64,000 nt of DNA from JBKECP01 sp047974765 (GTDB lineage: Bacteria; Pseudomonadota; Gammaproteobacteria; Pseudomonadales; Halieaceae), in contig JBKECP010000009.1 in NCBI GenBank assembly GCA_047974765.1, positions 228,606-292,605 of the forward strand. Direction: 5' to 3'. The notes beneath the pieces were generated by a model. The model was not told the DNA's origin. It made no database searches and saw only the letters and a program-made list of their open reading frames with translations. Position 1 is the stretch's first letter. Each line of letters begins with the position of its first letter. The position numbers and the translations under genes were made by a program. This document shows, one piece after another, positions 45,458 to 55,064 of this stretch.

Positions 45458-45474
45458 TTTATGTAAACCATAAA
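45458..45474. promoter_or_regulatory. LysR-type dyad (TTTATG-N5-CATAAA)
   Basis: A 17-bp inverted repeat in the region between the minus-strand LysR gene and the plus-strand candidate RNA. It fits the spaced-dyad layout of LTTR sites and is surrounded by promoter-like AT-rich DNA. The assignment to the neighbouring regulator is inferred. Confidence 0.45.
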
Positions 45475-45489
45475 ATTAATACATTAGAA

Positions 45490-45648
45490 GTATATGAGCA
45501 AGCGGCCTATGCTCTGTCCAACTCGATATTGTGTTGCTTCATTGATTGAGGCCACCAATGGAAATACCCCGTTAGTTCGATCAGAACACGGGCCCATCCA
45601 GGTCCAGGAGTTACTTCTAAAACCCGCTATTTTTGGCGGGTTTTTTTT
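45490..45648 (+). ncRNA. Candidate structured small RNA or leader with intrinsic terminator
   Basis: Between the LysR gene and the gene at 45747 there is about 130 bp without coding signal, ending in a very strong intrinsic terminator at 45619-45648. Just before it, CCCGT-ta-GTTC-gatca-GAAC-ACGGG (45568-45592) folds into a clean hairpin. No start codon/Shine-Dalgarno pair gives a sensible peptide. It could be a free-standing sRNA or an attenuator for the downstream gene. I cannot match it to a known RNA family. The 5' end is a guess from promoter-like sequence around 45455-45485. Confidence 0.45.
45619..45648 (+). terminator. Strong intrinsic terminator
   Basis: AAAACCCGC and GCGGGTTTT pair across an 8-base loop (45619-45644), with eight consecutive T residues at 45641-45648. 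It lies about 100 bp before the next gene on the same strand, and no protein-coding gene ends immediately upstream. Confidence 0.88.
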
Positions 45649-45746
45649 GTCTCAGACTTGTTGGTGTGCAAGGTTTGGCGTGCAAGATGGTTGCTATTGT
45701 CCGCCAACTCGGGTATCTGAGAGGAATAGCTGGCTGGAGTTCTACT

Positions 45747-47111
45747 GTGTCTGATTGTAATGCTGCTGTTTTTTGCCTCTATTCACTGCGATCAAATCTG
45801 TCTGTTCGTATAGGCCTGATTTTTTTGTGCTTGTTACTGATTAGCCTGCCACTACAGGCTGCTGTGGGCGGTGTTTATGGTGAACGTCTGCTGCGGGTTG
45901 GTGCAGATGATGTGCTGCAAACACCACCTGCATTGCAAACAGATATGCATGCAGCATCTACAACAACCGATGGGATTGCATGGCAACAGGCTTTGGATAC
46001 AGCCCTGCGTGAGGGTGGCCCCTACAGTGACGCTGCTGTTGAGCCATTGCAGGGGCTGGCTCGCTGGCAGCGCGCCCAGGATGATCTGGCGGCTGCCCAG
46101 GAAAATTACAGTCGGGCTTTGCATGTTGTGCGTATTAATGACGGGCTGCGCAGTCCGCGCCAGTTGCCATTATTGCGTGAGCTGATTGCACTGGCGCGGC
46201 AGTTGGGCAATACCGAATTACTCAATAATCGCTACGAATATCTTTACTACCTCTATGGCAGTGGCAAGCCGCCTTATGATGAACAGCAGCTTGTGATTAT
46301 GGCTGAATATATTAACTGGCAGCGGGAGGCTCTGATGCTCAATCTGGGTGATGCCGGTGCCTGGCGCTCCCGCCTGCTGGGTTTACTGGAACTTAATGAT
46401 GAGATCCTCAACACGCTACTTACAACGGATAATGTCGACAGTGATCGCTGGCGCTGGCAACTGATTCAAAGTCAGCTGAAAAATCTTCATATTTTACTGG
46501 CGGGTCTGAAACCTTTACCGGACAAGCTCGATACACTGTCCGGTAAGCATGCTTATTCCTATTCATCGAGTTTTCATGGTGATGCTATTGATGTTGAACG
46601 TCGACGCCTGGATGATTTGAGGCGGCACAGTGTGGCTTATGGCCATAATTTGCTGGTGCCTTATGCGGCTGTTGAACACTGTCACCTGCGTTGTATGCAG
46701 GCCCGTTTAAGACTGGCAGACTGGTACCAATGGAATGGACATTTACGCAAGGCTGCCGGTCTTTACACTACGTTGGCATCGGATCTGAAGCGTCTTGGTG
46801 ATGAGCAACATCTTAATGAGTGGTTTGCTGAGCCGGTTGAATTACCGGCCAATGGCGAGTTTTTGCTGCCGGCTTCACTGGAGCGAAACGGGCCTGTCAT
46901 GTTGCAAATACAATTCAATGTTTCAGCAACGGGGCGGGTGAGCCATATTGATACTGGTGATGTGGCTGACGAGTTTGCTTCTGCGGCGGTGCGGGCGGGT
47001 TCGGAGTTGGCTGGTATACGCTTTCGCCCGGCATTAAATGCCAGCGGTGAACCGCTGGCTGTCAAGAAGCTGGTGCGGCATTATCAGTGGCTGCCGCTAA
47101 GGCGCCATTGA
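45747..47111 (+). CDS. Exported protein with TonB-like C-terminal segment
   Basis: 454 residues, not assigned to a named family. The start is the GTG at 45747, which has GGAG seven bases upstream and opens onto a signal peptide (SVRIGLIFLCLLLISLPLQAA). The frame extends further upstream, but that part crosses the terminator region and is not protein-like. The middle is helical and may be TPR-like (for example QGLARWQRAQDDLAAAQENYSRAL near residue 96). The last about 90 residues resemble a TonB/energy-transducer C-terminal domain (PVMLQIQFNVSATGRVSHID...AAVRAGSELAGIRFRPAL). Its stop is one base from a convergent methyltransferase gene. Confidence 0.75.
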   Translation: MSDCNAAVFCLYSLRSNLSVRIGLIFLCLLLISLPLQAAVGGVYGERLLRVGADDVLQTPPALQTDMHAASTTTDGIAWQQALDTALREGGPYSDAAVEPLQGLARWQRAQDDLAAAQENYSRALHVVRINDGLRSPRQLPLLRELIALARQLGNTELLNNRYEYLYYLYGSGKPPYDEQQLVIMAEYINWQREALMLNLGDAGAWRSRLLGLLELNDEILNTLLTTDNVDSDRWRWQLIQSQLKNLHILLAGLKPLPDKLDTLSGKHAYSYSSSFHGDAIDVERRRLDDLRRHSVAYGHNLLVPYAAVEHCHLRCMQARLRLADWYQWNGHLRKAAGLYTTLASDLKRLGDEQHLNEWFAEPVELPANGEFLLPASLERNGPVMLQIQFNVSATGRVSHIDTGDVADEFASAAVRAGSELAGIRFRPALNASGEPLAVKKLVRHYQWLPLRRH

Positions 47112-47112
47112 T

Positions 47113-47733
47113 TCAGGTATTTTCAATCACAAGAATGGCGCCACGGGCTTTGATACTGCCACGGCTACTCCACTCCAGCAATTCACCGCCATGCCTGGAC
47201 AGACAATTTTCAGCCATCTCCAAAAAAGTTGGCCGCTCGGGATCGGCAACATAAATATGTTTAACTCCGGCTTTAATGGCGCGATTGATCATATTGCCAA
47301 CAGGTTTTACCAGCTCATCCCAAAAGCAGATATCGGCGGCGATCAACATATCGAATTTAGCCAGTTGTTTAGTGCTTAGCTGTTCAAAGCGCCGGGTGAT
47401 ATTGTCAGTTTTGACATGATTGAGTTCGGCCACGACATTCAGGAAAGGAAAAATATCCGGGTCGGCATCGATGGAGCTTACACGGGATTTTAGTGTTTTG
47501 GCACACCAGATACCGCCCATGCCCCAACCGCAACCGACATCAATAACGTGCTGGCAGTGCTGTGGCCGGTGTTTATGTAGATAATCAATCAGTAAAGCGC
47601 TGGATTTCCAGGGTTTGTTACCGTGAATAGACGGAGCCGAGCCCTGTCGTTTAACACGACGGATGGCCGGATGACTGTTATTGGGGATATGGATACCACG
47701 GAAGGTTTTAATGAAGTTTCGGCTGGAGTTCAA
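47113..47733 (-). CDS. Class I SAM-dependent methyltransferase
   Basis: 206-residue Rossmann-fold methyltransferase. Motif I VIDVGCGWGMGGIWCA is near residue 63, motif II acid SSIDADPD near residue 84, and motif IV FDMLIAADICFWDELV near residue 127, which resembles METTL/ETF-beta-lysine or Nnmt-like protein methyltransferases. The start is a TTG at 47733, with GGA eight bases upstream and no better ATG. Target unknown. Convergent with the exported protein gene. Confidence 0.8.
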   Translation of the reverse strand: MNSSRNFIKTFRGIHIPNNSHPAIRRVKRQGSAPSIHGNKPWKSSALLIDYLHKHRPQHCQHVIDVGCGWGMGGIWCAKTLKSRVSSIDADPDIFPFLNVVAELNHVKTDNITRRFEQLSTKQLAKFDMLIAADICFWDELVKPVGNMINRAIKAGVKHIYVADPERPTFLEMAENCLSRHGGELLEWSSRGSIKARGAILVIENT

Positions 47734-47943
47734 AGGAAATTCCGTATATTTTCAGTTAAACGAGAAGAAACGGCCAATGTTGCCTATTGTGTCACTTTGC
47801 TGTCTGTCTATGCCAGCGATATAATGCGCCGGTAAAAGAAATCTGCCGTGCCCGAGGGGGAGCATGTGTAGCAAAAAGGATGTGTCCGCGACCTGGGATA
47901 TGGTTGGTATGTATGGTTGGGACAGGCATGGGAGCCCCCTAGT

Positions 47944-48609
47944 ATGAATAAAGTTCGTCCTGAAATTGAGCTGCTTGAAAAAAATCGTCCGCGTCAGGCA
48001 CGCGCAAAGCGCACCTATGAGAATATTCTTAATGCAGCTGCCGAACTACTGGTAGAGATTGGTGTTGAGCGTATTTCAACCAACCTGGTGGCTGAGCGGG
48101 CAGGTATAACCGTACCGGCGCTCTATCGTTATTTCCCCAATAAATATGCAGTTTTATATGCGCTTGGTGCATCTTTGATGGATCGGCAGATTGGTGTATT
48201 TGAAGACTGGTTTGAACGCAATGCCCAGGCTGATGGCAATATATCTGTATTGCTGGATAATACCTACGATTTGCTTCAACAGGTTTACGACAAGACCCGT
48301 GAGCAGGTGGGTGGCTATGAAATCACACAGACTTTACGTGCAGTCCAGCCGTTGCAGGATTTGCGTTTGCAATCCCAGCGGCTGATAGCCTCCCGTCTGG
48401 TTGAGGTGACCCGACAAGCTATCCGACAACAAGCGGCAACAGTTGACGACGAAGCCATGTTGACACAGGCACGGCTGACAATTGGGCTTGTCTATGGTGT
48501 TGTGGAGATGGCCTTGAGTGATGACAGCCTGATAACCAATGAATTGCTCAAGCAGGGTGCTCACCTGGCCACCCTGTACTGGGCGGATTTTGCTGATCGT
48601 GCGGCCTGA
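47944..48609 (+). CDS. TetR family transcriptional regulator
   Basis: 221-residue regulator. The N-terminal helix-turn-helix is clear (ARAKRTYENILNAAAELLVEIGVERISTNLVAERAGITVPALYRYFPNKYAVLYAL), followed by a ligand-binding helical domain without an assignable effector. The ATG at 47944 has GGGAG nine bases upstream; an upstream in-frame start at 47917 is less likely. The closest relatives in layout are lipid-metabolism-type TetR proteins, which is only a loose inference. No obvious divergent target is nearby other than the methyltransferase. The stop codon lies in the loop of a 16-bp inverted repeat (GCGGCC-TGAC-GGCCGC, 48601-48616). Confidence 0.9.
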   Translation: MNKVRPEIELLEKNRPRQARAKRTYENILNAAAELLVEIGVERISTNLVAERAGITVPALYRYFPNKYAVLYALGASLMDRQIGVFEDWFERNAQADGNISVLLDNTYDLLQQVYDKTREQVGGYEITQTLRAVQPLQDLRLQSQRLIASRLVEVTRQAIRQQAATVDDEAMLTQARLTIGLVYGVVEMALSDDSLITNELLKQGAHLATLYWADFADRAA

Positions 48610-48633
48610 CGGCCGCCGATGCAATATCAGTCC

Positions 48634-48846
48634 CTATACCTTGATAACATCCTCAGCCTGTAGTCCTTTGGGGCCGTCAACCAGTCTGAATTCCACTGCC
48701 TGGCCTTCATTGAGGGTCCGGTAGCCATCCCCCTGAATGGAGCGGAAATGAACAAATACATCACCCTCATGTTCCTCCCGGGTGATAAAGCCAAATCCCT
48801 TGGCGTTGTTAAACCACTTTACCGTGCCGTTAACTCGATCACTCAT
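48634..48846 (-). CDS. Cold-shock domain protein
   Basis: 70-residue single CSD, an RNA chaperone of the CspA family. Both RNA-binding motifs are present, RNP1 KGFGFI (near residue 16) and RNP2 VFVHF (near residue 30). The start MSDRVNGTVKWFN is standard. Between it and valS is a 108-bp region that should hold its promoter and 5' leader. It is convergent with the TetR gene. Confidence 0.95.
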   Translation of the reverse strand: MSDRVNGTVKWFNNAKGFGFITREEHEGDVFVHFRSIQGDGYRTLNEGQAVEFRLVDGPKGLQAEDVIKV

Positions 48847-48954
48847 ACCACTGTACCTCAGTTCTATACTGACTTTTATTATTATCCGCCGCTGTGAGAA
48901 GGCGGCGGATTACTTTCTGAAAACGGGCCTTTCTATAATCTTTTTATACTTACC

Positions 48955-51732
48955 TTACATCTGTGCGATACGCAGCTGTTGATCGCGTAACTTCTGTAAA
49001 GCCTGTTGTAAAATCTGAAGTTTCTCTCGTTCCTTGCTGACAACGGCCTCTGGTGCCTTGCCGACAAATGAGGGGTTGTCAAGTTTTCCTTCAATACGCG
49101 AGAGATCTTTTCCCAGTTTTTCAATTTCTTTGGCCAGGCGTTGCAGTTCAGCTTCCTGATCTATCAGATCTGCCATCGGCACCAGAATTTCCAGTTGCCC
49201 TACCAGGGCAGTGGCGGCGACCGGTGTTTCTTCGGCTGGGTTCAGAAAGCGAATACTATCGAGCCTGGCCAGTTTTTTCAGCGCGGTGACACTTTGTTCC
49301 AGTCTGGATTTATCGCTGTCGTCACCATTGCGCAGTAATACTGTGAGCGTCTTGCCGGGTGGAATATTCATCTCACCACGGATGTTGCGCACACCTACAA
49401 TAACATCCTTCAACCATTCTATATCTGCACTTGCGCTACTGTCTATGCCGCTGATGTCACTGGTCGGGTAGGCTTGCAGCATGATGGTATCCCCGGATTT
49501 ACCCGCCAATGGGGCCACTTGCTGCCAGATTTCCTCGGTGATAAAAGGCATAAAGGGGTGAGCCAGTCGCAGAGCGGCTTCCAGTACCCGGATCAGGGTG
49601 CGGCGGGTGCCGCGTTTGGCGGCAGCACTGGCATTGTCGTCCCACAATACCGGTTTGGATAGTTCCAGGTACCAGTCGCAATACTGGTTCCAGATAAATT
49701 CATAGAGTGCCTGTGAAGCGTGATCAAAGCGGTAGGATTCGATAGCGCGAACAATAGTGGCCTCGGCTTTTTGCAGTTCGCTAATGATCCAGCGATCGGC
49801 CAGGCTCAGCTCGATAGCTGTTTCCGGTGTGGCTTTATTCTGGCCACAGTCTTCGCCCTCGCAGTTACCCAATACATAGCGGGCGGCGTTCCAGATTTTG
49901 TTGCAGAAATTACGAAAACCTTCAATTCGACCGATATCAAAACGAATATCACGGCCAGTGGAGGCCAGCGAATAGTAAGTGAAACGCAGGGCATCAGTGC
50001 CGTAGGCGGCGATGCCTTCCGGGAATTGCTTGCGGGTAGCCTTTTCAATCTTTGCTGCCAGCTGAGGCTGCATCATGCCCGAGGTGCGTTTGCTGACCAG
50101 AGATTCCAGGTCAATGCCGTCAATCAGGTCGATAGGGTCGAGCACATTACCTTTGGATTTGGACATCTTCTGTCCTTCGGCATCGCGCACCAGACCGTGT
50201 ACATAAACGGTGTGGAAGGGGACTTCCTGGCGAAAATGCAAGGTCATCATGATCATCCGGGCGACCCAGAAGAAGATAATGTCAAACCCGGTGACCAGTA
50301 CCGAACTGGGGTGGAAGATGGTCAGTTCCGGTGTTTCTTCTGGCCAGCCAAGGGTGGAGAAGGTCCACAGGGCAGAGCTGAACCAGGTGTCCAGTACGTC
50401 TTCGTCCTGCTTCAGAGGCAGATCAATGGCCAGTGCATTGTCGCGGCGCACGGCAGCTTCGCTCTCACCGACATAGATATTGCCAGCCTCATCATACCAG
50501 GCGGGAATGCGGTGTCCCCACCATAGCTGGCGGCTGATACACCAGTCCTGGATATCGCGCATCCAGGCAAAGTAGGTGTTTTCCCACTGCCTGGGTACAA
50601 ACTGGATGTCGCCATTCTCAACCGCCGCAATCGCCGGATCAGCCAGCTTTTTGGCATCCACATACCACTGGTCAGTCAAATAGGGCTCGATAACCACACC
50701 GGAACGATCGCCCCGGGGCACTTTCAGGCTGTGAGCCTCGATCTTCTCTACCAGTCCCAGCGCTTGTAAATCGACAACTATCCGCTGGCGAGCCTCAAAG
50801 CGATCGAGACCGCGATAGGCTTCAGGCACAGTGTTATTGAGGGCTGCGTTATCATCAAAAATATTGATCATCGCCAGGTGATGGCGCTGGCCGATGTCGT
50901 AGTCGTTGAAGTCGTGGGCCGGTGTGATCTTGACGCAGCCGGTGCCAAATTCGCGGTCCACATAGCTATCGGCAATGATGGGAATTTCACGACCACTCAG
51001 AGGTAGGGTGATGTTCTGGCCAACCAGATGGCGATAGCGCTCATCATCCGGGTGTACGGCCACGGCGGTATCGCCGAGCATGGTTTCGGGGCGGGTGGTG
51101 GCTACGCACAGGTGACCTTTGCCGCTGCTTAATGGGTAATTGAAATGCCACAGCTGGCCCTGTTCTTCTTCTGACAATACTTCCAGATCAGATACGGCGG
51201 TATGCAGGGTCGGATCCCAGTTGACCAGGCGTTTGCCACGATAAATCAGGCCTTCCCTGTGCAGACGGATAAAGACTTCCTGTACCGCTTTGCTCAGGCC
51301 TTCATCCATGGTGAAGCGTTCCCTGGACCAGTCCGGTGAAGCACCCAGGCGACGTAATTGACGGGTAATCTCGCCACCGGATTGTGCCTTCCACTGCCAC
51401 ACTCTGTCTATGAACTGGTTGCGACCAAGATCGTGACGGCTGATACTCTCGGCCTCAAGCTGGCGTTCTACCACCATCTGGGTGGCAATACCGGCGTGAT
51501 CGGTGCCCGGCTGCCACAGCGTGTTGTCACCGCGCATGCGATGGTAGCGGATCAGGGCGTCCATGATCGCTTCCTGAAAACCGTGGCCCATGTGCAAGCT
51601 GCCGGTTACATTGGGTGGCGGAATCATAATGCTGTAGGCGGTTTCACCACCCTGGGGCTTAAAGTAGCCCTTGCTTTCCCACTCCTGGTACCAGCGGGTT
51701 TCGATGTCGGCGGGCTGGAAGGTTTTATCCAT
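48955..51732 (-). CDS. valS: Valyl-tRNA synthetase
   Basis: 925-residue class Ia synthetase charging tRNA-Val. The HIGH-like motif is PPPNVTGSLHMGHGF near residue 38, KMSKS is intact in GQKMSKSKGNVLDP near residue 530, the CP1 editing domain contains VATTRPETMLGDTAVAVHPDDERY, and there is a C-terminal coiled-coil arm (QRLAKEIEKLGKDLSRIEGKL...). Length and order match bacterial ValRS. It lies after holC on the same strand (181 bp apart), as in many gammaproteobacteria. Confidence 0.97.
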   Translation of the reverse strand: MDKTFQPADIETRWYQEWESKGYFKPQGGETAYSIMIPPPNVTGSLHMGHGFQEAIMDALIRYHRMRGDNTLWQPGTDHAGIATQMVVERQLEAESISRHDLGRNQFIDRVWQWKAQSGGEITRQLRRLGASPDWSRERFTMDEGLSKAVQEVFIRLHREGLIYRGKRLVNWDPTLHTAVSDLEVLSEEEQGQLWHFNYPLSSGKGHLCVATTRPETMLGDTAVAVHPDDERYRHLVGQNITLPLSGREIPIIADSYVDREFGTGCVKITPAHDFNDYDIGQRHHLAMINIFDDNAALNNTVPEAYRGLDRFEARQRIVVDLQALGLVEKIEAHSLKVPRGDRSGVVIEPYLTDQWYVDAKKLADPAIAAVENGDIQFVPRQWENTYFAWMRDIQDWCISRQLWWGHRIPAWYDEAGNIYVGESEAAVRRDNALAIDLPLKQDEDVLDTWFSSALWTFSTLGWPEETPELTIFHPSSVLVTGFDIIFFWVARMIMMTLHFRQEVPFHTVYVHGLVRDAEGQKMSKSKGNVLDPIDLIDGIDLESLVSKRTSGMMQPQLAAKIEKATRKQFPEGIAAYGTDALRFTYYSLASTGRDIRFDIGRIEGFRNFCNKIWNAARYVLGNCEGEDCGQNKATPETAIELSLADRWIISELQKAEATIVRAIESYRFDHASQALYEFIWNQYCDWYLELSKPVLWDDNASAAAKRGTRRTLIRVLEAALRLAHPFMPFITEEIWQQVAPLAGKSGDTIMLQAYPTSDISGIDSSASADIEWLKDVIVGVRNIRGEMNIPPGKTLTVLLRNGDDSDKSRLEQSVTALKKLARLDSIRFLNPAEETPVAATALVGQLEILVPMADLIDQEAELQRLAKEIEKLGKDLSRIEGKLDNPSFVGKAPEAVVSKEREKLQILQQALQKLRDQQLRIAQM

Positions 51733-51913
51733 GGTCGTTGTCGATCCGTAAATGCCTTGAGCGGCCTTAAAAAAACGCGGAATTATACGCGCTCAAAGGA
51801 GGCTGGACCAGCTTGCTGCTTGTGCCTGCTTTTGAGCAGTGATAAGGGGATTATCGAATATTGCCACCTGGCGAAGCTTTGAGTATCCCGTGATTACAGT
51901 ACTGTGAAAAACA

Positions 51914-52345
51914 CTACCTGCCTGCTGGCAAGTCGTGCTTTTCCAGTGCGTAACCACGCTCACGGTAAAAGCGCCAGGAAACACGCAATGCCTGCAGGCT
52001 GGTTTCATCCTGGGTGACTACCTCGGCCACCCGATGGAAACGACCAAAAAAAGCGGGAATATCCAATTGCAGATTGATCAGAAAATCATCGTGATCAGCA
52101 GGCTCCTGTCCCCAGCCAATGGCGATGTTATCGCTGCCTGCCTGACCGCACAGCCCGTGTGGCAGAAAGCTTTCCGGGCGAAACTGCCACAGTAGCGTAT
52201 CAAGTTCTCTGGCCTGGTGCTCACTGGCAGCATTGATATAAATACGATGGCCGTGACTGAAAGCTTTGTCTGTCAGGCGCGCAGCAACCCGCAGGCGTTC
52301 TGGTTCGCCAGCGGCCTGTACAACATAGAAACCGACCCGTGTCAT
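51914..52345 (-). CDS. holC: DNA polymerase III chi subunit
   Basis: 143 residues; chi binds single-stranded-DNA-binding protein and the clamp loader through psi. Matches the family in length and in segments such as RVGFYVVQ at the start, ERLRVAARLTDKAFSHGHRIYINA near residue 18, and LLWQFRPESFLPHGL near residue 51. The ATG overlaps the pepA stop by four bases (ATGA), the normal pepA-holC coupling. Confidence 0.94.
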   Translation of the reverse strand: MTRVGFYVVQAAGEPERLRVAARLTDKAFSHGHRIYINAASEHQARELDTLLWQFRPESFLPHGLCGQAGSDNIAIGWGQEPADHDDFLINLQLDIPAFFGRFHRVAEVVTQDETSLQALRVSWRFYRERGYALEKHDLPAGR

Positions 52346-53835
52346 TGTTCGGCTGCACGTTCCTGTAAATAACGTGTTAACAGTGCAACCGGGCGGCCGG
52401 ATGCGCCTTTGGGGCTGCTGTTCCAGGCTGTTCCGGCAATGTCCAGGTGGGCCCAGGGGTAGTTTTTGGCAAAGTTGGCCAGAAAACAGGCAGCTGTAAT
52501 GCTGCCGCCACCGGGGCCGCCTATATTGGCCAGATCGGCAAAGTTGCTTGATAGCTGCTTCTGATAATCATCCCACAGAGGCATACGCCAGGCGCGATCA
52601 TGTGTGTGTTGTCCGGCATTCAGCAATTGTCCGGCCAGTTCATCATTGTTGGCGTAGAGACCTGAAGCGTGAGCGCCAAGGGCAACCACACAGGCACCTG
52701 TCAGCGTGGCGACATCGATCACTGACTGAGGCTTATAGCGTTCGGCGTAACTGAGTGCATCACACAGCACCAGCCGACCTTCGGCGTCGGTGTTCAGCAC
52801 TTCAATCGTTGTACCTGACATACTGGTGACAACATCACCGGGTTTGGTGGCACCACCGCCAGGCATATTCTCGGCAGCGGCAATAATGGCTACGACATTA
52901 AGTGGCAACGACAGCTCATGCACAGCTTTCATAGTGCCAAACACAGCAGCGGCACCACCCATATCGAATTTCATCTCGTCCATCTTTGCGCCGGGCTTGA
53001 GAGATATGCCGCCAGTATCAAAGGTAATACCTTTGCCGACCAGTACATAGGGTTTGTCACTGCTTTTGGCACCCTTGTATTCGATCACGATCAGACGGGC
53101 GGGCTGGTCACTGCCTGCACTGACTGACAGCAGAGCACCCATGCCCAATTCCTGCATCTTTTTTTCATCAAGGATGTTGGTCTTGAGTTTTTTATCGCCG
53201 CGAACAAAGCTGCGAGCCTGCTGGGCGAGATAACTGGGTGTGCAGATATTGCCGGGCAGATTGGCCAGCTCTTTTGCGCGGTTGATACCGGTGGCGGTAT
53301 GACTGCCGCTGGCAAGGGCTGCCTCGGCCTGATTTTTACTCAGTGTTTTGTCAACAGCCACACTGACTTTATTCAGAGTCAGCGGTTTTTTGGGTTTGGT
53401 CAGTGTTTGTGTATAGCGATAGCTGGCGCTCACCAGACTGCGGGCAAGCAGTTCCAGCAGATCAGCAGGCTCAACCCCGTCGGCGCTGAGTTCATCCAGA
53501 TAAAAGATGGCATCTTTGGCGCTGCTCTTGTTGAGTGTGCCGTAGAGGGCGGAAAATGCCGAGCGGGCTGAGGTCAGGTCAAAACTGGCGGGTTCACCGC
53601 AACCCAGCAGCAGTATACGACGGGTGGTGCCAGTGCCAGGCAGCATGCAGGTCTGGCCGGTTTTGCCACTGAAATCACCCAAAACCAGCGTGTTGCTGAT
53701 AGTGCCACCACTGAGCTGGTCATAAGCCTGCGCTGTTGGAGGCAGTATTTTGCCAAAGACAGGCAGGATCGCACACTGGGTTTTGGCGCTGGCCGGGTTT
53801 ACATTCTGGCGGGCCGAGAATGAGGGTGAAGACAT
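52342..53835 (-). CDS. pepA: Leucyl aminopeptidase (M17)
   Basis: 497-residue binuclear-zinc aminopeptidase, cytoplasmic, usually hexameric, and in E. coli also a DNA-binding regulator. Metal-ligand motifs are VGKGITFDTGGISLKPGAKMDEMKFDMGGAAAV near residue 260 and VLNTDAEGRLVLCDAL near residue 340. The ATG at 53835 (MSSPSFSAR) has AAGGA seven bases upstream; the frame extends to 53901 but without support. The first gene of pepA-holC-valS, divergent from lptF. Confidence 0.94.
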   Translation of the reverse strand: MSSPSFSARQNVNPASAKTQCAILPVFGKILPPTAQAYDQLSGGTISNTLVLGDFSGKTGQTCMLPGTGTTRRILLLGCGEPASFDLTSARSAFSALYGTLNKSSAKDAIFYLDELSADGVEPADLLELLARSLVSASYRYTQTLTKPKKPLTLNKVSVAVDKTLSKNQAEAALASGSHTATGINRAKELANLPGNICTPSYLAQQARSFVRGDKKLKTNILDEKKMQELGMGALLSVSAGSDQPARLIVIEYKGAKSSDKPYVLVGKGITFDTGGISLKPGAKMDEMKFDMGGAAAVFGTMKAVHELSLPLNVVAIIAAAENMPGGGATKPGDVVTSMSGTTIEVLNTDAEGRLVLCDALSYAERYKPQSVIDVATLTGACVVALGAHASGLYANNDELAGQLLNAGQHTHDRAWRMPLWDDYQKQLSSNFADLANIGGPGGGSITAACFLANFAKNYPWAHLDIAGTAWNSSPKGASGRPVALLTRYLQERAAEQ

Positions 53836-53948
53836 CGGGATTTCCTTGTTCGATAATTGCTGCGGTAGTGTATGATGTTGGGCGTATAAACTGAACCACA
53901 AACCTGTCGGGAATTATTCTCGAAATACTTGGCTACACAACTATCTGC

Positions 53949-55064
53949 ATGAAAATTCTCCGTTATCTGACACGCGATATTCTGACACATATGGTGGCTG
54001 TCAGTTTTGTGCTGTTGGTGGTGATCTTCAGTGGTCGCTTTGTCAAATACCTGGCGGAGGCGGCAGTGGGGGATCTGGCGGCTGATATTTTACTGCCGGT
54101 TATGCTTTATCGCTTGCCGGGTTTTCTTGAGTTGATTATTCCCCTGGGCCTGTTTATCGGCATTTTAATGTCTTACGGTCGGTTGTATGTTGAAAGTGAG
54201 ATGGTGGTGCTGTCTGCCTGCGGTCTCAGTCCGGGCCGCCTTGCCCGGTATACGATGGTACCGGCATTGATGACGGCAGCCATTGTGGCGTTGCTCAGCC
54301 TGGTGATTACCCCCTTGGGTGCAGCGAGATCGGAGGCACTGTTGCATGATCCGGCTTCATCTCAGGGTCTGAATGCTCTCACAGCCGGGCGTTTCCAATC
54401 CCGTCGCGGCAGCAATATTGTCAGTTATGCCCAGACGATTGACCCCGATACAGGGTTGATGCAATCCGTCTTTTTGTCTCAGGGTAGCGACAAGACAGGT
54501 GCAGATTCCAAAATGGTGGTAACGGTGGCCAATGAAGGTGAGGTGCGCATGGACCCTGAAACCGGCGCCCGGTATCTGGAATTGCGCGAGGGTTATCGCT
54601 ATGAGGGTATGCCCGGTCAGCTTAATTATCGGGTCATTCGTTTTGAGCGCTTTGGCGAACTGATGCCAGAACCCAAAGGTGGCATTCGTACCGCAGACCC
54701 GGTAGACGGACGCAGTACGCTGCAGCTGATGAACTCCGCTTCAACGGAGAATCAGGCTGCGTTGTACTGGCGCTTGTCACTGCCGTTGATGGTGCCGATT
54801 GTGGCATTAATTGCCCAGTGTATGAGTCGCACTGATCACCGTCGGGGCCGCTATGTGAAAATGGCTCCGGCCTTTGTTGTCTACCTGGCTTATCTTCTGT
54901 TACTGGCCAATGCCCGTTCGGCAATGGAGGAGGGTGAGAGCACTGTGCTCGGTGGATTTTGGGGGGTTCATCTGGCCTTTTTCATATTGGCCTTAATGCT
55001 GCTTAATGGTAGCAATCTGTTGGCGCGTCTGCGTTACTGGAGGCGCCGCCGTGCACGGGCTTGA
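53949..55064 (+). CDS. lptF: LPS export ABC transporter permease LptF
   Basis: 371-residue YjgP/YjgQ-family inner-membrane permease. It acts with LptG and LptB to extract lipopolysaccharide from the inner membrane and pass it to LptC/A. N-terminal helices (MKILRYLTRDILTHMVAVSFVLLVVIFSG...), a periplasmic beta-jellyroll (about 130-260) and three C-terminal helices are visible. Divergent from pepA, the usual gammaproteobacterial arrangement. Its stop lies 14 bases inside lptG. Confidence 0.94.
   Translation: MKILRYLTRDILTHMVAVSFVLLVVIFSGRFVKYLAEAAVGDLAADILLPVMLYRLPGFLELIIPLGLFIGILMSYGRLYVESEMVVLSACGLSPGRLARYTMVPALMTAAIVALLSLVITPLGAARSEALLHDPASSQGLNALTAGRFQSRRGSNIVSYAQTIDPDTGLMQSVFLSQGSDKTGADSKMVVTVANEGEVRMDPETGARYLELREGYRYEGMPGQLNYRVIRFERFGELMPEPKGGIRTADPVDGRSTLQLMNSASTENQAALYWRLSLPLMVPIVALIAQCMSRTDHRRGRYVKMAPAFVVYLAYLLLLANARSAMEEGESTVLGGFWGVHLAFFILALMLLNGSNLLARLRYWRRRRARA

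Noticed and set aside
45560..45600. tRNA-like TTCGA segment in the 45490-45648 region
   Set aside because: No T-arm stem of five pairs flanks TTCGA, and no acceptor or anticodon arms could be built, so it is not a tRNA.
48601..48616. GCGGCC-TGAC-GGCCGC hairpin at the TetR gene stop as a terminator
   Set aside because: It has no T-run on either strand, so termination cannot be claimed; recorded only as an inverted repeat.
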